A DNA stretch of 33,928 bases from an uncultured Pelagibacteraceae bacterium (GCA_902622985.1 CACNSH010000009.1:1-33928), one strand, 5' to 3'; shown: positions 1 to 8,845, counted from the first letter of the stretch. The notes: a model not told the origin generated them from the sequence alone. Program-made: numbers and translations.

Positions 1-135
1 ATTCCAGGCATTCCCATCATAGGGTCCATACCCATCATCATTGGATCTGGTCCCATCATAGGACCCATTCCAGGCATTCCCATCATAGGATCCATCATTC
101 CCATCATCATCGGATCTGGTCCCATCATAGGTCCC
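1..135 (-). repeat. 66/69-bp tandem repeat encoding a Met/Gly/Pro-rich tail
   Basis: Bases 1-66 and 67-135 are two near-identical units, both starting attccaggcattcccatcat. The second carries one extra Met codon. On the minus strand they encode runs such as MMGPDPMMMGM and DPMMGMPG, in frame with the giant gene. The array continues off the left edge, so its copy number is unknown. The high identity between units contrasts with the diverged 45-bp array and suggests recent expansion. Confidence 0.85.
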
Positions 136-3100
136 ATGCCCATATCCATACCAGGAAGCATGCCCATATCCATGTCCATCATTCCACCAAAGTCTGCTGG
201 ACCCATCATGTCTGCGGTCATCATTGGCCCCATAAACATATCACCAGCCTGCATTGCATTTTGCATCATTGATTGCATATCAGCCATTTGTGATTGCATG
301 TTTGACTGCAGCTGCGCAGCCATGTCAGCTCCCATCACGTCACCCATGTCAGCCATGAATGCTGCTCCCTGGTTACCCATCATTTGAGTCATACCTGCAG
401 CCATCATTCCCGCCATCTCTGGGTTAGCAGCTGCCATCTGGCCCATAAATTCTCCAGCGAGATCAGCCATTCCACCTTGAGTAGCTAATTGAGCCATTCC
501 ACTTGCAATGTTTGCGGCCATTTCTGGATTAGCAGCAACCAAATCACCTGCGAACTGAGCTGCAGCTCCTGGATCAAACTGAGCCATTCCAGCAGCAACT
601 TGTCCTGCAATAGCAGGGTTTGCATCCGCCATAGAACCAGCAATTGCACCCACGGCGTCGGGTGCAAGTTCAGCAACACCTGCGGCAACTAAAGTTGCGG
701 CAGCAGGGTTAGCGGTTGCCATTGCGCCTGCCATATCTCCAGCAAGAGCTGGATCGATTGCAGCAAGGCTACCAGCAATTTCACCAGCAGCAGCGGGGTT
801 TGCTTGTGCCATTCCACCTGCAAAAGCTCCAGCTGCATCAGGATTTGCAGCCGCAACATCTTGCATAATTCCAACAGCAGCATCTCCATCAGGAACAGCT
901 GCTAAAACTCCACCTGCAACAGCTCCTGCCGCAGCAGGGTTTGCAGTCATCGCTGCATCAATTACTCCAGCAGCAACATCAGGGTTATCAGCAACCATTG
1001 CACCGACAACGCCTCCTGCAGTGGCGGGTGCCATCTCAGCAACACCCCCAGCAATATCGTTTACTAAATTTGGATCTGCTCCAACCATTTCCATTGCTAC
1101 ACCCGCAGCAACTTGAGGGTTACCAGCGGCAGCTCCTCCTGCAATATCGCCAGCCATATCAGGATTTGCTTCCATCATGCCAACAGCGATTTCACCTGCT
1201 TGTTGCGGAGCTCCTGCGGCCATACCACCAGCAATTTCACCTACAAAATTTTCAGCCATATCAGGATTAGCCATAGCAGCATCCATCATAATACCTGCCA
1301 TGTCACCTGCAATATCAGGGTCACCAACAGCCATTCCTTGAGCAATTGCTCCAACAGCATTTCCAGCAAAGTTATCTACGAGAGCATCAAGCTGATCTGG
1401 GCTTAAATCTGGGTTTGCAGTCGCTGCATTTTCAGCAAACTCTGTTGCAAATTCAGGTGCCATTGCAACTTCCATCATTGCTCCCGCAACATCACCTGCG
1501 ACTTCAGGAGCTGCATTCGCCATACCCGCGGCAGCCGCAGAGGCAGCAGCAGGATTAGCTTCCATCATCGCACCAGCGGCTTCAGCAGCAAGAGCTGGAT
1601 CCGCTTCAGCTATTGCGCCAGCTACAGCACCGGCAGCACCAGGAACATTTTCGGCAACAGTAGCAGCCATATCAGCGGCACCATCTGGATTTGCTTCAAC
1701 CATCGCACCGGCTACATCACCGGCAGCACCAGGAGCCATTTGTGCAACACCTCCTGCAATATCTCCCATCAATTCTGGATTGGCATTAACCATATCTGTT
1801 GCAACTTGAGCAGCAATATCAGCATCACCTCTTGCAACTCCACCAGCAATTGCACCAGCTGCATCAGGGGCAGCCTCCATCATTGCTGTTGCAGCGTCAG
1901 CTGCTAACTCGGGAGCAGCGTCTGCTAAACTTTGCGCTGCTAAACCTGCAGCATCTGGATTTGCGGCAACCATTGCGCTTGCAGCATCTGCAGCAATCTC
2001 AGGAGCGGCTTCTGCCATTGCTCCCATAGCAGCTCCTGCAGCAATTGGATTTGCTTCAGCCATTGCAGCGGCCATATCTGTTGCTGCATCTGGATTAGCT
2101 TCAACCATAGCGCCGGCAACGTCTCCTGCAGCACTTGGTGCAAACTCTGCTACACCACCCGCTATATCAGCTGCGGCATCTGGATTTGCAGCGGCCATAG
2201 CTGTTGCTATATCAGCAGCTTGTCCTGGGTCACCAGCGGCCATACCACCAGCAATATCTCCAGCAAATTCTGGATTAGCTTCAGCCATCGCACCAGCAAC
2301 ATCTGCAGCTTGATCAGGTGCAGCGGCAGCAATTCCTTGAGCAATTCCTTGAGCAGCCTCTGGAGCGGCATCCATCATAGCCCCAGCAATATCTCCAGCA
2401 ATTTCTGGATTTGCTCCAGCCATTCCTGCAGCAATATCTCCAGCAACGTCTGGGTTAGCGGCAGCCATAGCACCAGCAGCATCAGCAGCTAGATTAGGTA
2501 ATGTATCAGCTATTGCTCCAGCTGTACCCTCAGCAGCCATTGGGTTTGCTTCAGCCATCGCACCAGCAACGGCTAATGCGGCATCAGGATTCAATTCAGC
2601 AACGGAGCTCATCATATTGTCAGCAGCTCCAGGTGCAGTTTCTGCAAGAACAGCAGCCATCGTAGCTGTTGCTTCAGGGTTTGCTTCAATTAAAGTATTT
2701 GCAACATTTTCCATTGCAACAGGAGCGGCCATCGCAACACCAGTAGCAATATCACCCGCAATATCAGGGTTAGCTGCAACCATTGCGCCAGCAATATCAG
2801 CAGCAGCTTCAGGATTAGCCATTGCCATTCCACCTGCGATATCAGCAGCAGCTTCAGGCGCAGCAGCGGCCATCGCATTTGCTGCATCAGCAGCAAGCTC
2901 AGGTGCGGCTTCCATCATTCCTTCTGCGGCCATTTGTGCGGCAGCAGGGTTGGCCTCAGCCATTGCAGCAGCAGCCTCAACGGCTAGTTCAGGATTACTT
3001 TCGGCAATAGCAGCAGCCATATCTCCTGCCATTTCAGGAGCGGCTTGAGCCACAGCGCCAGCCATAGCAGCGGCAGCGTCAGGAGCGGCTTCCATCATAG

Positions 3101-6100
3101 CTCCAGCAACATCGGCAACAGCGTCTGGATTTGCATTTGCCATTCCACCTACAATTGCAGCGGCAGCATCAGGATTAGCTTCAACCAGTGCAGTAGCTGC
3201 ATCAGCAGCTGCTTCTGGTGCTTGAGCAGCAACGCCAGCGGCAATCGCTCCAGCGGCATCTGGGTTTGCTTGTATAAGTGCGGCAGCAGCTTCAGCAGCA
3301 GCTTCCGGAGCTTGAGCTGAAACAACATTAGCGATTGCTCCAGCGGCATTAGGATTAATCGCAGCCATGTCTCCAGCAATATCAGCAGCCAAGTCTGGAT
3401 CTGCAGCAGCAACAGTCGCAGCAATATTTGCTACAGCACCTGCCATAGCTTCTGGATTAACAGCGGCCATATCGGCAGCAATATCTCCAGCAAGTTCTGG
3501 TGCAGCCTGAGCGACAGAAGTAGCAATTAGCGCAGCAGCGGCAGGATTGGCCTCAGCAAGTGAGCCGGCCACATCCGCAGCAGCTTCAGGTGCAGCCTCT
3601 GCAACACCTGCGGCAATCATCCCAGCAGCTTGAGGCACAGCTTCTGCTAAAGCAGCAGCGGTATCTGCAGCAGCACCAGGATCAACTTCTATTATTGCGG
3701 CAGTAATATCTTGAGCGGCTGCGGGGTTAGCAGCAGCCATTGCAGTAGCAGCAGCAACTGCAGCTTCAGGGTTTGCATCAACAACAGCAGCCATTGCATC
3801 ACCAGCGGCAGCTGGTGCAATTTGTGCAACTCCTGTTGCAATATCATTTAGAGCTTCTGGATTGGCGTCGGCCATTGCTCCGATAACATCACCAACAGCA
3901 TCAGGTGCGCTTCTTGCCATTCCACCTGCGATTGCGGAAGCAGCATCAGGTGCAGCTTCTGCCATTGCAACAGCAACATCAGCGGCCATTTCAGGATTAC
4001 CAGTTGCAATACCTGCAGCAACTGAAGCAGCAACTTCTGGTGCGGCTTCTGCCATTGCAGCAGCGGCTTGCGTTGCTATATCAGCGCTTCCACCGTCAAA
4101 GAAACCTGCATCGGCCACAACAGCAGCCATGCCTTGTGCTGCAGATGCAGCGGCAGCAGGGCTAGCCTCGGCCATTGCTGCAGCAGCAGCTACAGCTTGT
4201 TCGGGTGCTGACTCCATTAATGCACCAGCAATATCACCGGCAGCAGCTGGATTTGCTTCGGCCATTGCAGCTGCAAGTTCACCCGCAGCTTCAGGGTCAT
4301 TAGAAATAAGTTCAGATGCAACAGATGCAGCAGCATCAGGTGCAAATTGGGCTACAGCAGCAGCCATGTCAGCCGCAGCGTCAGGGTTGGCATCAGCCAT
4401 TGCAGCTGTTACTTCAGCAGCAAATTCTGGATTTGCAGCAGCAGTGCTTGCAGCAATTTGTGCCGCAGCGTCCGGGTTTGCCTCTGCTAATGCGAGAGCG
4501 GCTTCAGCGGCAACCTCTGGGTTGCCCGATGCAACTCCAGCAGCCAGTACCCCTGATAATTCTGGTGCAGCTTCGGCAACGGCTCCAGCCACATCTGCAA
4601 CAAGTTCAGGTGCAGATTCTGCAAGTCCCGCCATTGCTTCACCAGTAGCAGCAGGGTTTGCTTCTGCCATTGCGGTTGCTAGTTCAGCGGCAGCCCCTGG
4701 ATCAGCGGCAGCCATTGCTCCCAACACCTCTCCTGCTGTTTCAGGAGCAACCTGCGCAACTTGTGCTGCCATGTCAGCATTAAAGTCTGCCATATCTTCT
4801 GGTGACACACCTGGTATGTCAGCCATTTGTTCCATCATCTGGCCTGCAATTTCACCTGCGGCTTCAGGATCAGCGGCTGCAACAGCTGTTGCAATGTTTG
4901 CTGTCATTTCAGCCATTTGTTCTGCAGGATCAAAATCTGCAGGAGCGCCAGGTATCTCAGCCATTTGCTCCATCATCGCTCCAGCTAGTTCCGCTGCCTG
5001 CTCTGGTGCAGCAGCTGTAGCTTGCGTAGCGATTGCAGTTGTCATGTCGGCCATTTGTGCGGCCATATCAAATTCTTCTGGTACATTAGGAATGTCGGCC
5101 ATAACATCCATCATGGCTCCAGCTAAATCAGCAGCTCCCTCTGGATCTGCCTGAACAGCAGCTGATGCCATGTTAGCAGTCATTCCAGCACCAGTTTCAG
5201 CAAGTGCTTCAGGTTCAATTCCAGGAATCTCCGCCATTTGTTCCATCATAGTTCCAGCCAATTCAGCTGCACCTTCTGGATCAGCAATAGTTGCTGCAGA
5301 TGCAACGTTTGCTGTCATTGCGGCAGCTGCTTCTGCAAGAGCGCCTTCACTTGCATTACCGTCAACGCTCGTCATAGCTTCTACCATTGCTCCTGCAACT
5401 TCAGCTGCAGCTTCAGGTGCTGCACTTGCAACTTGAGTTGCAATTGCTGTTTGCATAGCTAATGCTTCATCTTGAGAAAAGTTTTCATTTCCAGCAGCGA
5501 CTGCTGCCATTTCACTTGCAATTTCTGTAGCGGCTTCTGGATTGGCTTGAGCGACAGTTGCAGCAATATTTGCAGCAGCACTTGGTGCAGCTTCAGCCAT
5601 AGCAACAGCAGCTTCTGTGGCCAGTTCAGGTAAAGCCTCACTGACTGCTCCAACTGCAGCGCCTGCAGTTGCAGGATTGGCATCCGCCATTGTTGCAGCT
5701 GCTTCAACAGCTTGTTCAGGTGCAACTTCTGCGATTGCTCCCATAACTCCCTCAGCAGCACCAGGCGCTGACTCGGCGATTTGTTCGGCAATATCTCCAA
5801 TTGCTTCAGGGTTAGCTTCCATCATTGCGCCAGCAATATCGCCAGCTAATTCTTGTGCTACTTCTGCTGCAGCGCCTTGCGCTTCAGCAATTGTCTCTTG
5901 AGCAGCAGATTGTACCTCAGCTATTGCAGCTTGAGCTTGAGCTACTATGTTTGGATCGTCAGATGTTAAATCTGCCTGTAAGTCTGCAGTTGCCTCAGCA
6001 ACTTGTGCTTGTGCTTCAGCCTGAGCTGCAGCAACTTCTTGAGCAGCATTTGCTTGAGCAGCAACAGCAACACCTGTTGCAATATCAGCAGCAGCTTCTG

Positions 6101-7376
6101 GATCAGCGGCAGCCATTTCTGTTGCTACTTCTGCAGCAACCTCAGGATTACCTTGTGCAACGCCTCCAGCAATTGCAGCTGCAGCTTCTGGAGCAGCTTC
6201 TTGCATTGCCATAGCAGCATCACCCGCTTGGTCAGGCGCAAGTTCTGCCATTACCTCAGCAGCGGCTCCCGCAGCAGCAGGTGCAACTTCAGCCATCGCG
6301 GCAGTTGCTTCAATTGCTTGTTCAGGAGCGGCTTCAATAATTGCTTCTGTAGCAAGTGCAGCAGCGGCTGGATTTGCTTCAGCTATATCGGCACATAATT
6401 CAACGGCTCCTTCAGGATTAGATGCCATCATTTCTTGAACCATTTCAGCAGCAGCTTCTGGGTTTGATGCAGCAGTACCAGCGATAATTTCAGCAGCAGC
6501 GTCTGGATTCATTTCAATCATTTCTGCAATAATTTCTTGCGTTGCAGCTTGTGATGCTTCAAGTGCAGCTTCTTGACCTGCTTGGTTATTTTCTATTAAC
6601 GCACCTTGTAAATCAGCTTGAATATCAGCAATGCCATCCTGACCAGCTTCAGCAACTTGTGCTTGTGCATCAGCTTGGACTTCAGCATTAGCCTGTGCAG
6701 TTTCTTGATTAACCTCAGCAACAGCGGCCTGCGCAACACCAGATGCAACTCCTGCAGCAACAGCAGCAGCAGCTTCAGGTGCAGCCTGAGCCATTGCAGT
6801 AGCAACTTGTGAAGCAGCTTCGGGGTCAGCAGCAGCTACAGCACTTGCGGCTCCACTAGCAGCAGCAGGGTTAGCAGCAGCCATTGATGCAGCAGCATCC
6901 ACGGCATGTTCAGGCGCAGCTTGTGCAACAGCTGTGGCAACAGCGCCCGCAGCTGCAGGAGCAACTTCAGCAATTGCTGCGGCCATTTCAGCAGCACCGT
7001 CTGGATTAATTTGAGTAAGTGAGGCAGCGACAGCACCAGCGGCAGCTGGAGCATTTTGAACAACGTCAGATGCAACATCCTCTGCAATATCAGGTGCAGC
7101 AACTGCCATTGCAGCTGCGGTAGCATTAGCAGATTGCGGAGAAGCAGCAGCGATTGCGCCAGCTATTTCGGCTGCTTGTTCTGGAATTGCTTGTGCAGTT
7201 GCAGATGCGATTTGTTGAGCTGCAGCAGGGTTGGCCTGAACAACAGCTGCCAGCATTTCATCTGGATTATCATTATTGGCTGCATAGTCTTGAATTAAAG
7301 CCTGTTGTTCTTCCGGTGATCCCGCGGCGGCGACCTGTTGAAAAAACTCTTGTGCTTCTGCTGGCGTTACTGGCAT
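1..7376 (-). CDS. Giant alanine-rich 15-residue-repeat protein (C-terminus off the left edge)
   Basis: One reading frame stays open from ATG at 7376 to the left edge: 2458 codons without a stop, checked in frame across the stretch. I do not recognise the family. The N-terminus (MPVTPAEAQEFFQQ) has no signal peptide or membrane segment. From about residue 40 the protein is built of 15-residue units with Pro at a fixed place, close to NPDAAADIAGAMAEA, the first residue often alternating N and A. Two Gln-rich non-repeat blocks (6520-6715, 5855-6070), a long-period section (4780-5330) and a Met/Gly/Pro tail (1-400) interrupt or end the array. I read no Lys, no Trp, one Cys and about two Arg. A good ribosome site (AAAGGAA, 7384-7390) lies 7 bases before the ATG. 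Codons are mostly GCA and GCT, as expected of an AT-rich genome, so the higher GC reflects Ala content rather than foreign origin. It follows tolC by 54 bases, so export through that channel is plausible but inferred. Confidence 0.85.
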   Translation of the reverse strand, partial: MPVTPAEAQEFFQQVAAAGSPEEQQALIQDYAANNDNPDEMLAAVVQANPAAAQQIASATAQAIPEQAAEIAGAIAAASPQSANATAAAMAVAAPDIAEDVASDVVQNAPAAAGAVAASLTQINPDGAAEMAAAIAEVAPAAAGAVATAVAQAAPEHAVDAAASMAAANPAAASGAASAVAAADPEAASQVATAMAQAAPEAAAAVAAGVASGVAQAAVAEVNQETAQANAEVQADAQAQVAEAGQDGIADIQADLQGALIENNQAGQEAALEASQAATQEIIAEMIEMNPDAAAEIIAGTAASNPEAAAEMVQEMMASNPEGAVELCADIAEANPAAAALATEAIIEAAPEQAIEATAAMAEVAPAAAGAAAEVMAELAPDQAGDAAMAMQEAAPEAAAAIAGGVAQGNPEVAAEVATEMAAADPEAAADIATGVAVAAQANAAQEVAAAQAEAQAQVAEATADLQADLTSDDPNIVAQAQAAIAEVQSAAQETIAEAQGAAAEVAQELAGDIAGAMMEANPEAIGDIAEQIAESAPGAAEGVMGAIAEVAPEQAVEAAATMADANPATAGAAVGAVSEALPELATEAAVAMAEAAPSAAANIAATVAQANPEAATEIASEMAAVAAGNENFSQDEALAMQTAIATQVASAAPEAAAEVAGAMVEAMTSVDGNASEGALAEAAAAMTANVASAATIADPEGAAELAGTMMEQMAEIPGIEPEALAETGAGMTANMASAAVQADPEGAADLAGAMMDVMADIPNVPEEFDMAAQMADMTTAIATQATAAAPEQAAELAGAMMEQMAEIPGAPADFDPAEQMAEMTANIATAVAAADPEAAGEIAGQMMEQMADIPGVSPEDMADFNADMAAQVAQVAPETAGEVLGAMAAADPGAAAELATAMAEANPAATGEAMAGLAESAPELVADVAGAVAEAAPELSGVLAAGVASGNPEVAAEAALALAEANPDAAAQIAASTAAANPEFAAEVTAAMADANPDAAADMAAAVAQFAPDAAASVASELISNDPEAAGELAAAMAEANPAAAGDIAGALMESAPEQAVAAAAAMAEASPAAAASAAQGMAAVVADAGFFDGGSADIATQAAAAMAEAAPEVAASVAAGIATGNPEMAADVAVAMAEAAPDAASAIAGGMARSAPDAVGDVIGAMADANPEALNDIATGVAQIAPAAAGDAMAAVVDANPEAAVAAATAMAAANPAAAQDITAAIIEVDPGAAADTAAALAEAVPQAAGMIAAGVAEAAPEAAADVAGSLAEANPAAAALIATSVAQAAPELAGDIAADMAAVNPEAMAGAVANIAATVAAADPDLAADIAGDMAAINPNAAGAIANVVSAQAPEAAAEAAAALIQANPDAAGAIAAGVAAQAPEAAADAATALVEANPDAAAAIVGGMANANPDAVADVAGAMMEAAPDAAAAMAGAVAQAAPEMAGDMAAAIAESNPELAVEAAAAMAEANPAAAQMAAEGMMEAAPELAADAANAMAAAAPEAAADIAGGMAMANPEAAADIAGAMVAANPDIAGDIATGVAMAAPVAMENVANTLIEANPEATATMAAVLAETAPGAADNMMSSVAELNPDAALAVAGAMAEANPMAAEGTAGAIADTLPNLAADAAGAMAAANPDVAGDIAAGMAGANPEIAGDIAGAMMDAAPEAAQGIAQGIAAAAPDQAADVAGAMAEANPEFAGDIAGGMAAGDPGQAADIATAMAAANPDAAADIAGGVAEFAPSAAGDVAGAMVEANPDAATDMAAAMAEANPIAAGAAMGAMAEAAPEIAADAASAMVAANPDAAGLAAQSLADAAPELAADAATAMMEAAPDAAGAIAGGVARGDADIAAQVATDMVNANPELMGDIAGGVAQMAPGAAGDVAGAMVEANPDGAADMAATVAENVPGAAGAVAGAIAEADPALAAEAAGAMMEANPAAASAAAAGMANAAPEVAGDVAGAMMEVAMAPEFATEFAENAATANPDLSPDQLDALVDNFAGNAVGAIAQGMAVGDPDIAGDMAGIMMDAAMANPDMAENFVGEIAGGMAAGAPQQAGEIAVGMMEANPDMAGDIAGGAAAGNPQVAAGVAMEMVGADPNLVNDIAGGVAEMAPATAGGVVGAMVADNPDVAAGVIDAAMTANPAAAGAVAGGVLAAVPDGDAAVGIMQDVAAANPDAAGAFAGGMAQANPAAAGEIAGSLAAIDPALAGDMAGAMATANPAAATLVAAGVAELAPDAVGAIAGSMADANPAIAGQVAAGMAQFDPGAAAQFAGDLVAANPEMAANIASGMAQLATQGGMADLAGEFMGQMAAANPEMAGMMAAGMTQMMGNQGAAFMADMGDVMGADMAAQLQSNMQSQMADMQSMMQNAMQAGDMFMGPMMTADMMGPADFGGMMDMDMGMLPGMDMGMGPMMGPDPMMMGMMDPMMGMPGMGPMMGPDPMMMGMDPMMGMPG
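400..7290 (-). repeat. 45-bp (15-residue) degenerate tandem repeat array
   Basis: The Pro codon recurs every 45 bases. For example, plus-strand tgg triplets begin at 2046, 2091, 2136, 2181 and 2226. Each unit reads roughly [N/A/D]-P-[D/E]-x-A-A-x-[D/E]-[I/V/M]-A-G-x-[M/V]-A-E. At this period the array could hold up to about 150 units; I did not count them individually. The units are diverged at DNA level, so the array is old or under protein-level selection, not a fresh slippage product. An Asn-Pro start followed by about twelve helix-favouring residues suggests one short helix per unit, hence a possible helical solenoid (inference). Confidence 0.85.
4780..5330 (-). repeat. Longer-period sub-repeat (MMEQMAEIPG type) within the giant gene
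   Basis: Four successive blocks of roughly 45-55 residues carry a landmark of the form AG-x-MM-[E/D]-x-MA-[D/E]-IP, followed by an acidic linker and then an ordinary Ala-rich unit. In translation order the landmarks are AGTMMEQMAEIPG, AGAMMDVMADIPN, AGAMMEQMAEIPG and AGQMMEQMADIPG. They keep the overall Ala/Met/Glu composition but lengthen the period, so this looks like a distinct subdomain. Confidence 0.75.
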
Positions 7377-7430
7377 TTAAATATTCCTTTCTATGAATGT
7401 AACCGTAATTTTATCCTCACAATTTTTATT

Positions 7431-8771
7431 TTAAGACGACGTATTAAATGTTCCAATTTTAGAAGTGTCTTCAACCATATTAGGCTCTAATAAGTTGATG
7501 ACATCTAAAATTTCATAAACAGTTGTTAAAAGGGACATACTATCATCAGATAAATCTTTTAGCGCGCCCTCAAGAGCTTCTTCAGCAGATAAGACTGCCG
7601 CTGCATCTGTTTGGTCTGCAGCTCTTTCTTTTTGGGCAATTGATAAAAGTTCTTTAGCAATTGTTGCCTCGTTTTCACTGTAAGAGAGCATAGTCCTAGC
7701 ATTTGCATACTCTACCCATGCATCTTTTGCAGCTTTAATTGTATCTCTTTCTTTTAAAGCAAGGTCATTAATAGCTCTGTCAAGTGCTGAACGGTCGTTT
7801 AAGTAACCCGGCATTTCCATGTAAAGGCCTGATATAGGAAATTCAACGGTTACCTTAAACTGTTCCTCATAATGGTTGCCGCCAGTATGAGAAGCATCAT
7901 CCTTAGCGGAGTATTTTCCCTCTGCATCAACTGTAGGTCCAAAATTTGCTAACGCAGATGATAAATCGTTCTTTGCAGTTTCAACATCGATTTTTGCGAT
8001 TTGCAAGTCTCTATTTCCAGACAATGCCATGACAACTGTTGCTTCCATTGATTTAGGAACCATTGATATTGTTGAAGGGGCGAGTCTAGGTTTAGTTAAA
8101 TTATTTACGTCAACTCCAGATACGTTAAAAAGTTTTTCATAAGTATACATTGCAGCCTTGAAACTTTTTTCATCTGATATGACAGTTTTTTGAGCACTCG
8201 CGAGTTGTCTCTTAGCCTTTAAAACGTCAGAAGCCAAACCTGACCCAACTTGAACTCTGATTTCTTCTTGTCCAGTAGTTTGCCTTGTGTTGGCCTCAGC
8301 AGCGACAGATGCCTCCAATTTTTCAGAAGCTTTGATCAATCCAAGGTAAGCGTCTGCAGCTTCAATTAATAAATCATTTCTTGCTGTAATCAATTCAAGC
8401 TCTTTCTTTTGTACAGATAGATTTTTATTTCTTACGTCGGACATGGAAGCGCCTGAGTCCATAATTTTTTGTTTCCATGTCAAATCGTAGGTGTGAAATG
8501 CATCAATATTTGAATTAGATGAGGCATTATATTTGTTATTCTGACCACCTTCATATTTTATAGAGAGATCTGGCGCATAAACTAACATTGCGTCTGTAAC
8601 ATCTCGTGAGGCTTCTTCTAGTTCTTTTTTTGAATTTACAATATCTTCATGACTTTCAAGTACACCTTCAACCATTGAAGATAACCTTTCCGCCTTAGCG
8701 GATATTGCAGATGCTGATGCAAATGCAAAAACAATTAAGAATAAATTTATTCTTTTGAGCAATAGTTTCAT
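7431..8771 (-). CDS. tolC: TolC-family outer-membrane efflux/secretion channel
   Basis: 446 residues, the usual length for a TolC/OprM-type protein. These form a trimeric outer-membrane barrel with a periplasmic helical tunnel and serve type I secretion or drug efflux with an inner-membrane pump and adaptor. A signal peptide is clear: basic start MKLLLKR, hydrophobic core, likely cleavage after SAKA near residue 27. The mature part has long Ala/Glu/Lys-rich helical stretches and the typical two-fold internal plan. AAGGGG provides a strong ribosome site upstream of the ATG. A terminator separates it from ilvD, and the giant repeat gene follows 54 bases downstream on the same strand. In many alphaproteobacteria tolC sits between pcm and popZ; here it lies apart, beside the giant gene. 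No pump or adaptor gene is visible in the window. Family assignment is firm; the partner is inferred. Confidence 0.85.
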   Translation of the reverse strand: MKLLLKRINLFLIVFAFASASAISAKAERLSSMVEGVLESHEDIVNSKKELEEASRDVTDAMLVYAPDLSIKYEGGQNNKYNASSNSNIDAFHTYDLTWKQKIMDSGASMSDVRNKNLSVQKKELELITARNDLLIEAADAYLGLIKASEKLEASVAAEANTRQTTGQEEIRVQVGSGLASDVLKAKRQLASAQKTVISDEKSFKAAMYTYEKLFNVSGVDVNNLTKPRLAPSTISMVPKSMEATVVMALSGNRDLQIAKIDVETAKNDLSSALANFGPTVDAEGKYSAKDDASHTGGNHYEEQFKVTVEFPISGLYMEMPGYLNDRSALDRAINDLALKERDTIKAAKDAWVEYANARTMLSYSENEATIAKELLSIAQKERAADQTDAAAVLSAEEALEGALKDLSDDSMSLLTTVYEILDVINLLEPNMVEDTSKIGTFNTSS

Positions 8772-8819
8772 TTTGGACCCCTTTGAACAATTTGCTAATA
8801 ATTATGAAAATTATCATCT

Positions 8820-8845
8820 AAAAAATAGCTATACACAAGCTATTT
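8820..8845 (-). terminator. Rho-independent terminator after ilvD
   Basis: On the minus strand AAATAGCT (8845-8838), a 7-base loop and AGCTATTT (8830-8823) form an 8-bp hairpin that runs into further T residues, giving six Ts in a row (8825-8820). It lies about 45 bases past the ilvD stop and about 50 bases before the tolC start. It should separate the pcm-popZ-valS-ilvD unit from tolC and the giant gene. The stem is AT-rich, so strength is uncertain. Confidence 0.6.

Noticed and set aside
1-135. Left-edge direct repeats as a possible CRISPR array
   Set aside because: Units are adjacent with no unique spacers, and they are in frame with the giant gene, so they are protein-coding tandem repeats.
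3862-5154. A 430-codon plus-strand open frame, Ala/Ser-rich
   Set aside because: It is antisense to the giant repeat gene. Its composition is the mirror of GCA/GCT-rich repeat codons, which rarely create stops on the other strand. It has no homology signal and no ribosome site.
1-7376. Higher GC of the giant gene as a sign of horizontal transfer
   Set aside because: The rise follows from the Ala content (GCN codons). Third positions favour A and T as in the neighbours, and no mobile-element features flank it.
136-7396. Numerous other Ala-, Leu/Gln- or Ser/Cys-rich open frames on both strands
   Set aside because: All lie within the giant gene in other frames and repeat the same low-complexity pattern; they are shadows of the 45-bp array.
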